Below, in pieces: positions 56,105 to 64,000 of a stretch of 64,000 nt of DNA (its first letter is position 1; every line of letters starts with the position of its first letter). This DNA comes from Coriobacterium glomerans PW2 (GTDB lineage: Bacteria > Actinomycetota > Coriobacteriia > Coriobacteriales > Coriobacteriaceae). Below the pieces are notes generated by a model. It ran no database searches. It was given only the letters and a program-made list of their open reading frames with translations, and was not told the origin of the DNA. The DNA is taken from positions 1,178,001 through 1,242,000 of the forward strand of contig NC_015389.1 in NCBI RefSeq assembly GCF_000195315.1. Direction: 5' to 3'. The position numbers and the translations under genes were made by a program.

Positions 56105-58531
56105 ATGGAGAGCATCTTTAACAGCAAGCAGGAGTTCATCGAGTGCTACCGATCGCAGATCATGGCGATCACCGGCAAGGATTTCGAGCACGCGAGCGAT
56201 TTCGATCGATTCAACGCGCTCGCGCGACTTATCGCATCGCGTGCGCGCACGGTCCAGACCGCGACGGACAACCGCGTCGCGAAAAGCGGCAAGAAACGCG
56301 TGTACTACTTCTCGATCGAGTTCTTGATAGGCCGCTTGCTCGACAACTACCTGCTGAACTTTGGCGCACGCGATCTGGTTTGCCAAGGTTTGAGAGACCT
56401 CGGTGCGGACTTGGACGACCTTTGCGATCTGGAACCGGATCCGGCGCTGGGCAACGGCGGGCTGGGCAGACTCGCCGCATGTCTTCTCGACTCGATGGCG
56501 CACGAGGGAATCGCCGGCTACGGCAACGGGATGCGTTACCGCTATGGCCTGTTCAAGCAGGAGATCCTCGACGGTCGACAGGTCGAGACGACCGACGAGT
56601 GGCTCGCAAGCGGCTACCCCTGGGAGGTGCGCCGCCAAGACAAGGCCGTGACGATCGGCTTCGGTGGCCGCGTCGTCGGTTACGAGGACGGCGGACGGAT
56701 GTACTACCGCACCGAGGACACCCAAGACGTCCTCGCCGTACCCTACGACATCCCCGTCGTGGGCTACGGCGGCAAGACGGTGAACAAGCTGCGCGTCTGG
56801 TCGACCGAGCCGCTCGAAGAGCACTTCGACCTCGATGCATTCAACCGCGGCTCGTACGCCGAAGCCGACGCGCATCGCGCCGACGCGGAGGCGATCTCGG
56901 CGATCCTGTATCCCAACGACGCCGGTGAGCACGGACGATTGCTGCGCCTCAAACAGGAGTATCTGTTCGTCGCCGCCGGCATCTCCACGATTCTCGACAC
57001 GTTCAGACTCGAACATGGTCGAGCTTGGAGCGAGCTGCCCGACTTCGTCGCCATCCACACCAACGACACGCACCCGGCCATGTGCGGGCCCGAGCTCATG
57101 CGAATACTCATCGACGAGGAACGCCTCGGATGGGACGAGGCTTGGAGCATCGTCACGAAGACACTGTCCTATACGAATCACACGATCCTGCCGGAAGCAC
57201 TCGAGACGTGGTCTATCGGCACGTTCTCAAAACTGCTGCCGCGCCTGTACCAGATCATCGAGGAGATCGCCAGACGCTGGCAGGACGATTTCGACAAGAG
57301 TCGCACCGGTTGGCAGGATCTGCTGCGCAACACGGCGATCCTGTGGGACGGCCAGGTCCGGATGGCGAACCTGTCGGTCATCTGCTCTCACTCGGTCAAC
57401 GGGGTCGCCAAGATCCACACCGATATTCTCGAGCATACCGTCCTCAAGGACTTCTACGCGCTCATGCCGGATAAATTCAACAATAAGACCAACGGCATCT
57501 CCCATCGTCGCTTCCTCGCGGAGTCGAATCCCGGCTACGCCCGGCTCATCACCGAGGTGATCGGTGATGCCTGGCTCGATGATGCCAGCCAGCTCGCGAG
57601 GCTCACCGAATTCGAGAGCGATCCCTCGTTTCTTGAGCGCGCCGCTCGAGTCAAACGGGAGAACAAGGCCAGACTTGCCCGATACATGGCCGCGGAACAC
57701 GCGATCTCGATCGATCCGAATACGATCTTCGACGTCCAGGTCAAACGATTCCATTCCTATAAACGCCAGCTCCTGAATATCTTCAAGATCATGGATATCT
57801 ACAATCGCCGCATCTCCGATCCGAACTTCGCGGTCGCGCCGACGACGTTCATCTTCTCCGGCAAGGCCGCCTCGAGCTACGCGTTCGCCAAGGAGACGAT
57901 CCGTCTCATAAACTCTGTGGCCGATGTCATAAACGCCGACGCCAGGGTGAACGAGATCATGCGGGTCTGCTTCATCCCCGATTTCCGCGTTTCCAACGCA
58001 CAACTCATCTACCCCGCCGCCGAGATCTCCGAGCAGATCTCCACAGCGGGCATGGAGGCCTCGGGGACCTCGAATATGAAGCTCATGATGAACGGCGCGA
58101 TAACACTGGGCACGCTCGATGGTGCGAACATCGAGATCGTGAATCTCGCCGGCGCGGACAGCGAGATGATATTCGGACTCACCGCCGAGGAGGTGGAGGA
58201 GCTGCGCGAGAAGGGCACGTACTTCGCGTGGGATATGTACAACGCGGATCGTGCGCGACTCGGTCGGGTCATCGATGAGCTGACCGATGACACGTTCTCC
58301 GCGCTCTCCGGCAACTTCGAGTCGATTCGCAACGAGGTCATGCAGAGCAACGACGCGAACCTCGTCATGAAGGACTTCGGATCCTATGTGGACGCGTGGG
58401 AGCGACTCACCGCCACCTACGCCGATCCGATGTCATGGAATCGCCGCTCTGTGCACAACACGGCGACGTCGGGCTGGTTCTCCAGTGATCGAACGATCCG
58501 AGAGTACCGTGACGAGATCTGGCACGCATGA
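56105..58531 (+). CDS. glgP: Glycogen/maltodextrin phosphorylase
   Basis: 808 residues. Releases glucose-1-phosphate from alpha-1,4-glucan ends. Full-length family pattern: YYFSIEFLIGRLL, NGGLGRLAACLLDS, and the pyridoxal-phosphate Lys659 in EASGTSNMKLMMNGA. ATG at 56105 with AGGGA; longer frames overlap the glgB end. It lies 37 bp after glgB, in the same cluster as the synthesis genes, so degradation and synthesis may be co-transcribed. Confidence 0.95.
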   Translation: MESIFNSKQEFIECYRSQIMAITGKDFEHASDFDRFNALARLIASRARTVQTATDNRVAKSGKKRVYYFSIEFLIGRLLDNYLLNFGARDLVCQGLRDLGADLDDLCDLEPDPALGNGGLGRLAACLLDSMAHEGIAGYGNGMRYRYGLFKQEILDGRQVETTDEWLASGYPWEVRRQDKAVTIGFGGRVVGYEDGGRMYYRTEDTQDVLAVPYDIPVVGYGGKTVNKLRVWSTEPLEEHFDLDAFNRGSYAEADAHRADAEAISAILYPNDAGEHGRLLRLKQEYLFVAAGISTILDTFRLEHGRAWSELPDFVAIHTNDTHPAMCGPELMRILIDEERLGWDEAWSIVTKTLSYTNHTILPEALETWSIGTFSKLLPRLYQIIEEIARRWQDDFDKSRTGWQDLLRNTAILWDGQVRMANLSVICSHSVNGVAKIHTDILEHTVLKDFYALMPDKFNNKTNGISHRRFLAESNPGYARLITEVIGDAWLDDASQLARLTEFESDPSFLERAARVKRENKARLARYMAAEHAISIDPNTIFDVQVKRFHSYKRQLLNIFKIMDIYNRRISDPNFAVAPTTFIFSGKAASSYAFAKETIRLINSVADVINADARVNEIMRVCFIPDFRVSNAQLIYPAAEISEQISTAGMEASGTSNMKLMMNGAITLGTLDGANIEIVNLAGADSEMIFGLTAEEVEELREKGTYFAWDMYNADRARLGRVIDELTDDTFSALSGNFESIRNEVMQSNDANLVMKDFGSYVDAWERLTATYADPMSWNRRSVHNTATSGWFSSDRTIREYRDEIWHA

Positions 58532-58632
58532 GCTTTCGGGCGGAAGACGGACCGATCGCGACGGCAGGGAAGGGACAGACGGCGCGCGCCCGAGCGATAG
58601 ATACCATGAGACCGAGGGAAAGGTAGGCGACG

Positions 58633-59781
58633 ATGAGCAGAAAAGAGTGCATAGCAATGCTCCTCGCAGGAGGACAGGGCAGCAGGCTGGGAGCGCTCAC
58701 GAGCAAGATAGCAAAGCCGGCCGTATCGTTCGGGGGGAAGTTCAGGATCATTGACTTCTCGCTGTCGAACTGCGCGAACTCCGGTATCGATACGGTCGGT
58801 GTCCTGACGCAGTATCGACCGTACCTGCTTCACGCCTATCTCGGTTCCGGTGCGGCATGGGATCTGGACGAATACGGCGCGGGCATCTCGATTCTGCCGC
58901 CCTACGCAACGCAAGACGGGGGCGCATGGTACGCCGGCACCGCGGACGCCGTGACCCAGAACATCGACTACATCCTGGAACATGATCCGAGCTACGTCCT
59001 CATCCTGTCAGGAGACCATCTCTACCGCATGGACTACCACAAGATGCTGGCGAGCCATATAGATCACGGTGCCGATCTGACCGTCTCGGTCATGCCCGTC
59101 CCCTGGGAGGATGCGAGCCGCTTCGGCATCATCACAAAGGATGAAGAGGACGACAGCATCCTCAAGTTCACCGAGAAGCCGGACAAACCCGACTCGAATC
59201 TCGCGTCCATGGGAATCTACATCTTCACAACCGACGTGCTGATCGCCGCCCTCGAAGACGATGCGATCGATCAGCGCTCGAGCCACGACTTCGGCTGCGA
59301 CATCATCCCGAAGCTTTTGGCTGACAAGCGACGGCTCTTCACCTATGAGTTCAACGGGTTTTGGAAAGACGTCGGCACGATCGCGAGCTTTCATGAGACG
59401 AGCATGAATCTGCTCGGACAAGATCCTGAGTTCGATCTGTATGATGAGGCGTTTCCCGTCATGAGCAATGATGCGACCCGTCCTCCTCACTATATCGGAC
59501 CGGAGGGTCGACTCGATGATTGCCTCGTCTCGAACGGCTGCAAGATCTTCGGCACGGCGCGCCACTCCATCATCTCGACCGACTGCATCGTCGGCGAGCG
59601 GGTGATCATAGAGGACTCGGTGCTGCTTCCCGGTTGCGTCGTCAAGAGCGGCGCGCATGTGAGCCGCGCGATTCTCGGCGAGAACTCGGTTGTGGAGGAA
59701 AACGTCAAATTGGGGAGCGTGGACTCCACGAAGGACACCGCTGTCGTCGGAAACGACGTCGTCATCGGAAAGGGTGAGTGA
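58633..59781 (+). CDS. glgC: Glucose-1-phosphate adenylyltransferase, catalytic subunit
   Basis: 382 residues. Makes ADP-glucose, the committed donor for glycogen. Nucleotide motif [25 protein letters not shown], and [11 protein letters not shown] are intact; the C-terminal left-handed beta-helix repeats ([15 protein letters not shown]) follow. ATG behind GAAAGG. glgD begins 3 bp later, so the two subunits are made together. Confidence 0.95.
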   Translation: MSRKECIAMLLAGGQGSRLGALTSKIAKPAVSFGGKFRIIDFSLSNCANSGIDTVGVLTQYRPYLLHAYLGSGAAWDLDEYGAGISILPPYATQDGGAWYAGTADAVTQNIDYILEHDPSYVLILSGDHLYRMDYHKMLASHIDHGADLTVSVMPVPWEDASRFGIITKDEEDDSILKFTEKPDKPDSNLASMGIYIFTTDVLIAALEDDAIDQRSSHDFGCDIIPKLLADKRRLFTYEFNGFWKDVGTIASFHETSMNLLGQDPEFDLYDEAFPVMSNDATRPPHYIGPEGRLDDCLVSNGCKIFGTARHSIISTDCIVGERVIIEDSVLLPGCVVKSGAHVSRAILGENSVVEENVKLGSVDSTKDTAVVGNDVVIGKGE

Positions 59782-59784
59782 GCG

Positions 59785-60897
59785 ATGATCAACCAAAAGG
59801 CCATAGGCTATATCACCGCGAACTACGCGAGCAGAGCATCGAGCACCCTGCTGAAGTCGAGACCGCTCGCATCGCTGCCCATCATCGGTCGCTACAGACT
59901 GATCGACTTTCCCCTCTCCAACATGTGCAATGCCGGTATCAGAACCGTCGGCCTCGTCATGCCCGGGAACTTCCGCTCCATCATCGATCACATCGGCTCC
60001 GGACGCGACTGGATGCTCGATCGCAAGAAGGGCGGTATGTTCCTGCTGCCGGGAAACGCCTATGGCACGTCGAAACGGGGCATGCGGTTCCTTCTGCGTG
60101 ACATCATCTCGAACAGAATGCTGTTCCTTCGCTCCGAGCAACCCCATGTCGTCATGTGCGCATCGAACATCATCTTCAACCTCGATCTCGATGCTATAAT
60201 CGACGCGCACGAGACGAGTGGAGCCGGCATCACCATGATCTATCACTGCGCCGAGCGCCCCCAGCACGACGTCTCCTCCCTCGAGATCGGCGAGGGCGGC
60301 CGCGTGACGGCCATCAAGACTGGCTGCGATTTCGGCGACAACAAGTTCTTGGACTGCTTCATCATCGAACGAAACGTGCTGATCGACATCATCGATCATT
60401 ACGCCAGCGCAGACTATCTCGATCTGTTCGAGGCGATCGCGGGCGACTTCGCACGCATCGACGTTTGCAGCTACGAGTTCAAGGGGCTCTCGATCGGCGT
60501 GTTCGACGAGAACACGTACTATCAGCGCAGCATGGAACTGCTCGATCCGGACCGAGCCGATCAGCTCTTCATGGCCGAGCGACCCATCCGCACCAAGGCG
60601 CACGACTATCCGCCTGCGAAATACGTTGCGGGGTCCTATGCGTGCAACTCGCTGATCTCCGCCGGCTGCATGATACGCGGCACGGTTCGCAGCTCCATAC
60701 TGTCGCGCGGCGTCGTCGTCGAGAGCGGCGCCAGCGTGGCAAACAGCATCATCATGCAGTCCTGCGTCATAAAGAGCGGCGCGCGCGTTGAACACGCGAT
60801 CATCGACAAGAACAACGTCGTCGCTCAGAACACCGAATTGCGCGGCACGCCCGAGTCGATCCTCGTGATCGGAAAGGTGGCCGGTGAAGCGCAGTGA
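59785..60897 (+). CDS. glgD: Glucose-1-phosphate adenylyltransferase regulatory subunit GlgD
   Basis: 370 residues. Homologous to GlgC along its length, with FPLSNMCNAGI and the C-terminal beta-helix, but the glycine-rich nucleotide loop at the N-terminus is replaced by IGYITANYASRASSTL, so catalytic loop residues are lost. In Firmicutes GlgD forms an activated GlgC/GlgD heterotetramer. The same role is inferred here. Confidence 0.93.
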   Translation: MINQKAIGYITANYASRASSTLLKSRPLASLPIIGRYRLIDFPLSNMCNAGIRTVGLVMPGNFRSIIDHIGSGRDWMLDRKKGGMFLLPGNAYGTSKRGMRFLLRDIISNRMLFLRSEQPHVVMCASNIIFNLDLDAIIDAHETSGAGITMIYHCAERPQHDVSSLEIGEGGRVTAIKTGCDFGDNKFLDCFIIERNVLIDIIDHYASADYLDLFEAIAGDFARIDVCSYEFKGLSIGVFDENTYYQRSMELLDPDRADQLFMAERPIRTKAHDYPPAKYVAGSYACNSLISAGCMIRGTVRSSILSRGVVVESGASVANSIIMQSCVIKSGARVEHAIIDKNNVVAQNTELRGTPESILVIGKVAGEAQ

Positions 60898-61022
60898 GGG
60901 GAACGAGCGGCGGTGCGAGTCGCGCGATCTGTCCACTGCTATCGAAAGAGACGTCAGCGACGGTGGGGCGGTCGCACGGCGACGCGCCGCTCGCCGCACC
61001 ATCAAGGGGTTCAGGAGCGATT

Positions 61023-63161
61023 ATGGCAAATAAGAGGATTCAAGTGGTGTTCGCCTCAGCGGAGGCGGCGCCCTTCGTGAAGACCGGTGGGCTCGGCGAT
61101 GTTGCCGGCTCGCTTCCGAAGGCGCTTGGACAGGCCGGCGCCGATGTCATCGTGATGGTGCCCAAATACGGATCCATCGCCCCCGAGTACACGGAAAGCA
61201 TGACGCACCTGTGCGACTTCTACGTTCCACTCGGTTGGCGCAACGAATACTGCGGGCTCGAGCTTCTGGATCTCGACGGCGTGAGGTACCTGTTCATCGA
61301 TAACGAGCGCTATTTCAAGCGAGACTCGCCCTATGGCTTCTTCGATGACGGGGAGCGCTTCGCCTTCTTCTCAAAGGCCGTCACCGAGAGTCTGCAGCAT
61401 CTTCCCGCGGGATTCACCTGCGATGTCCTTCACTGCAACGACTGGCACACGGCGCTGGCCCCTGTCTTTCTACGCGAGTTCTATCAGGGACTGCCCACCT
61501 ACGAGCGCGTCAGAACCGTTTTCTCCATCCACAACATCGCGTTTCAAGGGCAGTTCTCCGATCGGGTTCTGAATGATATATTGGGGCTCGCCCACATTCC
61601 GGCCGCGGCCGGACAGCTGCGGTGCGACGACTCATCGGTCAACTACATGCAAGGCGCGCTCCATTACGCAGATGCGATCACGACCGTGAGCCCCACCTAT
61701 TCAGAGGAGATCCGCACGCCCGGATTCGGTGAGGGACTCGACCCTGTGCTGCGCGAACGCTCGGCTGTGCTGTCGGGCATTCTGAACGGGATCGATGTCG
61801 ACGCCTTCGATCCCGCCACCGATGCGCGCATCGCTCAGGGCTTCACCGCGTCTCACATGGCCGGAAAGCGGGCATGCAAAGCTGCCCTCCAGGAAGAGCT
61901 GGGGCTTGAGGTCCGTCAGGATCGCCCGCTCATGATAATGGTGAGCAGGCTGACGCGACAGAAGGGTCTCGATCTGGTCACGTACTCACTCGAGCGAATC
62001 CTCTCAGGCGGGGTCCAGGTCGCAGTATTGGGCACCGGTGAGCGCACCTACGAGGATGCTCTCAATTTCTTCGCCAGTCTGTATCCCGGCGTCATGGCGG
62101 CGCGCATCCAATTCAACCCCGCGCTGTCGCATCGCATGTACGCGGGTGCGGACATGCTGCTGATGCCCTCTCTGTTCGAGCCGTGCGGCTTGGCGCAGAT
62201 GATCGCGATGCGCTACGCGACGCTGCCGATCGTGCGAGAGACCGGTGGACTCAAGGATACGGTCAAGCCCTACAACCGCTTTACCGGTGAGGGAACGGGC
62301 TTCTCATTTTCCCACTTCAACGGCGACGAGATGGGCGATGCGGTCTTTCGTGCGGCGCGCCTGTTCTGGGATGATCGAAAAGGGTGGAGCGGCCTGGTCG
62401 CACATGCCATGGCCGAAGACTTCAGCTGGGTTCACTCAGCCTCCCGCTATCTTGATCTCTACCGGCATCTGCTTTTCACAGGCGATGGCGACGCATCGGA
62501 GACGCTGCCCGCAGGTGAATCGAGCGAGACCGAATCGGGGCGGATGCGATCCTCTGCCGAGCCGAGATCCGCGAAACCAGAACCCTGCTCTCAGCAGCTG
62601 TCGGCCGCTGAGACGCGGCCGCGCGCAGGTGCCGCATCCGATGCGATCCAGTCGCAAAGCTCTGCCAAGCGGGCACCCGAGATGACAGCTGGTCCAGTTG
62701 CGAAGACGGGCAGCGGCGCGCGGCGAGCCTCCGGCTCGAAGTCGGCGACCTCCAAGCGCGCCTCCGGGATCAGCCGCGGCTCCGGCGGCAAGGCGAACCC
62801 GGTGAAGCCCTCGACCGCAGGGTCGACGACCGCGCGGGTCCGAATCTCGAAGCGCGGCGCTCGCGGCAGCGCCGAACGTCTCGAAACCACGTCGACCAGC
62901 GCTGCGAAATCCAAGCGCTCGACTGAGAGCACCGTGTCCGCGCCCCCCAAAACCTCTCGAAAGGCACATGCGAGCGCAGATGCCACCGAGGCGCCCACGG
63001 GGTCGGTGCGCTCGAAGGGAGCGGCCGCACGAGGGGCTGCGACGAGTCCGAAGGGGGATGCGGGTTCGACGAGCAGCTCGTCTGCTCCATGCGACCTCGC
63101 GTCGGAGACCGTTTCACGCATGAAGCGCACACGAGGGCGTCGCTCGAATCGATCGAGATGA
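61023..63161 (+). CDS. glgA: Glycogen synthase with long basic C-terminal tail
   Basis: 712 residues against about 480 for the family. Residues 1-486 are a complete GT5 synthase: KTGGLGDVAG (ADP-glucose binding), VLHCNDWHT, and SLFEPCGLAQMIAMRY near the second active-site half. Residues 487-712 form a low-complexity tail rich in Ser, Ala, Lys, Arg, Thr and Gly (KRASGISRGSGGKA; ending RGRRSNRSR) without hydrophobic clusters, so disordered and strongly basic. ATG at 61023 behind AGGAG. Last gene of the synthesis cluster before a terminator. Confidence 0.92.
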   Translation: MANKRIQVVFASAEAAPFVKTGGLGDVAGSLPKALGQAGADVIVMVPKYGSIAPEYTESMTHLCDFYVPLGWRNEYCGLELLDLDGVRYLFIDNERYFKRDSPYGFFDDGERFAFFSKAVTESLQHLPAGFTCDVLHCNDWHTALAPVFLREFYQGLPTYERVRTVFSIHNIAFQGQFSDRVLNDILGLAHIPAAAGQLRCDDSSVNYMQGALHYADAITTVSPTYSEEIRTPGFGEGLDPVLRERSAVLSGILNGIDVDAFDPATDARIAQGFTASHMAGKRACKAALQEELGLEVRQDRPLMIMVSRLTRQKGLDLVTYSLERILSGGVQVAVLGTGERTYEDALNFFASLYPGVMAARIQFNPALSHRMYAGADMLLMPSLFEPCGLAQMIAMRYATLPIVRETGGLKDTVKPYNRFTGEGTGFSFSHFNGDEMGDAVFRAARLFWDDRKGWSGLVAHAMAEDFSWVHSASRYLDLYRHLLFTGDGDASETLPAGESSETESGRMRSSAEPRSAKPEPCSQQLSAAETRPRAGAASDAIQSQSSAKRAPEMTAGPVAKTGSGARRASGSKSATSKRASGISRGSGGKANPVKPSTAGSTTARVRISKRGARGSAERLETTSTSAAKSKRSTESTVSAPPKTSRKAHASADATEAPTGSVRSKGAAARGAATSPKGDAGSTSSSSAPCDLASETVSRMKRTRGRRSNRSR

Positions 63162-63244
63162 GAGGTGGGACTCCCCGGGATGACCGGTGAGCCCCATGCG
63201 CGATGGGACGCCTGGGGATCCGGTGCGGCCCGCCTTTCATCAGC

Positions 63245-63286
63245 CCCTCGTGCTATCATCTGATAGCGTGTACGAGGGCATTTTTT
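63245..63286 (+). terminator. Terminator after glgA containing a palindrome and extended -10
   Basis: Outer stem CCCTCGT/ACGAGGG (63245-63251 with 63272-63278) followed by CA and six T (63281-63286) forms a terminator of glgA. Inside its loop lies the palindrome GCTATCA-TC-TGATAGC (63252-63267), which overlaps TGCTATCAT (63251-63259), an extended -10 element for the next gene. The same stretch may thus be terminator, promoter and operator. Confidence 0.6.
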
Positions 63287-63347
63287 CGATGAATCAAACG
63301 ACCATCCCACCTCGTTGGTTCGGATGCGCCGAGAAGATAAGGTATGT

Positions 63348-64000
63348 ATGAAATTGAGACATAACTCCAGGAGCTGCGATTGCCGCGCGCCCTTCGGAGC
63401 TGTTCGCGCCGGCACCACGGTCCGTCTGGCGGTTCACGTGGAGGATGCCGATTTCGCGAGCATCCGGCTTTCACTGCGCACCTGGGTCGACGGCAGAGGC
63501 GAGCGGATCGATGATATGCCTGCTGTCGGAAACGGGACCTTCGAGGTCTCGCTTGCGTGTCCGGAGCCTGAGATCGTCTGGTATCTATTCATCGCACGTG
63601 CCGCTGACGGGACCGCTACCTATCTCGGAGCTCCCACGGGGCGAACAGGCGGTGAGGGTGTCGCATATGCGTCGATCGACGCCCCCTCGTTTCAGATCAC
63701 GGTCTTTCAGCATCGTGCCATACGACCGACTTGGTACGAGCACGGCATCGTGTACCAGATATTTCCCGACCGCTACCGCCGCGATGCCGGATGGCGCGAG
63801 CGGACGGCTGCGGTGCTCGACAGACCCCGCGCCGGCATCGCGCGCCGACTCGTCGAGGACTGGAATGAACCGCCGAGCTATCGACGGGCGAACGACGGAT
63901 CGATCGCGTGCTGGGACTTCTACGGGGGCTCGCTGAAGGGCATCGAGGACGATCTTCAGCGCTTGGCCGAACTCGGCGTCTCGGCGATCTATCTGAATCC
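63348..64000 (+). CDS. GH13 alpha-glucan hydrolase (neopullulanase/maltodextrin type), cut by window end
   Basis: The first 217 codons are present with no stop. An N-terminal beta-sandwich starch-binding type domain (about residues 10-120) leads into WYEHGIVYQIFPDRYRR, the standard start of the GH13 barrel in neopullulanase and cyclomaltodextrinase-like enzymes, and GGSLKGIEDDLQRLAELG followed by AIYLNP. Catalytic residues lie beyond the window. ATG at 63348 with AAGGTATGT before it; another ATG four bases upstream runs into a stop at once. It continues the glycogen cluster, probably for breakdown of maltodextrins. Confidence 0.88.
   Translation, partial: MKLRHNSRSCDCRAPFGAVRAGTTVRLAVHVEDADFASIRLSLRTWVDGRGERIDDMPAVGNGTFEVSLACPEPEIVWYLFIARAADGTATYLGAPTGRTGGEGVAYASIDAPSFQITVFQHRAIRPTWYEHGIVYQIFPDRYRRDAGWRERTAAVLDRPRAGIARRLVEDWNEPPSYRRANDGSIACWDFYGGSLKGIEDDLQRLAELGVSAIYLN

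Noticed and set aside
59008-61005. 665-codon frame on the minus strand across glgC and glgD
   Set aside because: Antisense to two well-supported genes; long only because of codon bias.
62591-63418. 275-codon frame on the minus strand opposite the GlgA tail
   Set aside because: I considered whether the tail region is really coding on the other strand. The plus frame is continuous with GlgA, ends right before a terminator, and the minus frame has no ribosome site or recognisable domain.

Overview
The window is GC-rich, densely coded bacterial chromosome. I infer a fermentative actinobacterium of the class Coriobacteriia (Collinsella/Olsenella-like). The reasons are a high-GC genome that carries PyrR, a PyrD/PyrK class 1B dihydroorotate dehydrogenase, FakA, MupG and AdhE, and a glycogen cluster with the non-catalytic GlgD subunit, which is otherwise typical of Firmicutes. 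This placement is inference; no 16S rRNA gene is present. There are no phage, CRISPR or IS features.

Layout. 1-1752: a gene-poor start with an unusual promoter-like region, then a PucR-type regulator ending at a bidirectional terminator. 1771-6374 (-): the pyrimidine operon pyrR-pyrB-pyrC-pyrK-pyrD behind a promoter and a structured leader. 6681-9507 (-): a large Cna-B/SpaA-type sortase-anchored surface protein whose signal peptide is separated from the rest of the protein by a run of ten G, leaving the gene out of frame in this sequence. 9744-11357 (-): a two-gene polysaccharide-export ABC transporter. 11494-11612 (+): tRNA-Asn with a strong terminator. 11748-30411 and on to 48150 (-): about 36 kb of almost unbroken minus-strand housekeeping genes: rimP-nusA-infB-rbfA-nrnA-truB-ribF-dnaG-rpoD, guaB and leuS, mupG, and asp23-fakA-recG-rsmD-coaD-(coiled-coil protein)-yceD-rpmF-plsX-acpP-rnc-smc-ftsY-ffh, preceded by a heterodimeric ABC exporter. 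48474-52647 (+): rpmB, adhE and a small-molecule kinase. 52808-53536 (-): thiamine pyrophosphokinase. 53893-64000 (+): the glycogen cluster glgB-glgP-glgC-glgD-glgA followed by a GH13 glucan hydrolase cut by the window end.

How genes work together. PyrB, PyrC and PyrD/PyrK carry out three consecutive steps of UMP synthesis under PyrR. FakA, PlsX and AcpP link free fatty acids, acyl-phosphate and acyl-ACP. Ffh and FtsY are the SRP targeting pair. RimP, RbfA, InfB and NusA serve ribosome assembly, initiation and transcription. GlgC/GlgD make ADP-glucose, GlgA and GlgB polymerise and branch it, and GlgP with the GH13 enzyme degrades the polymer, while AdhE disposes of fermentation electrons.

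Most noteworthy: the G10 tract that would switch the surface protein on or off by slipped-strand mispairing (or is a sequencing error); a basic tail of about 226 residues on glycogen synthase, with a shorter one on the branching enzyme; 12-bp direct repeats flanking a perfect TATAAT; a palindrome over a promoter-like element inside a terminator between glgA and the GH13 gene; and a Cys/His zinc-knuckle-like tail on NusA where ylxR is missing.
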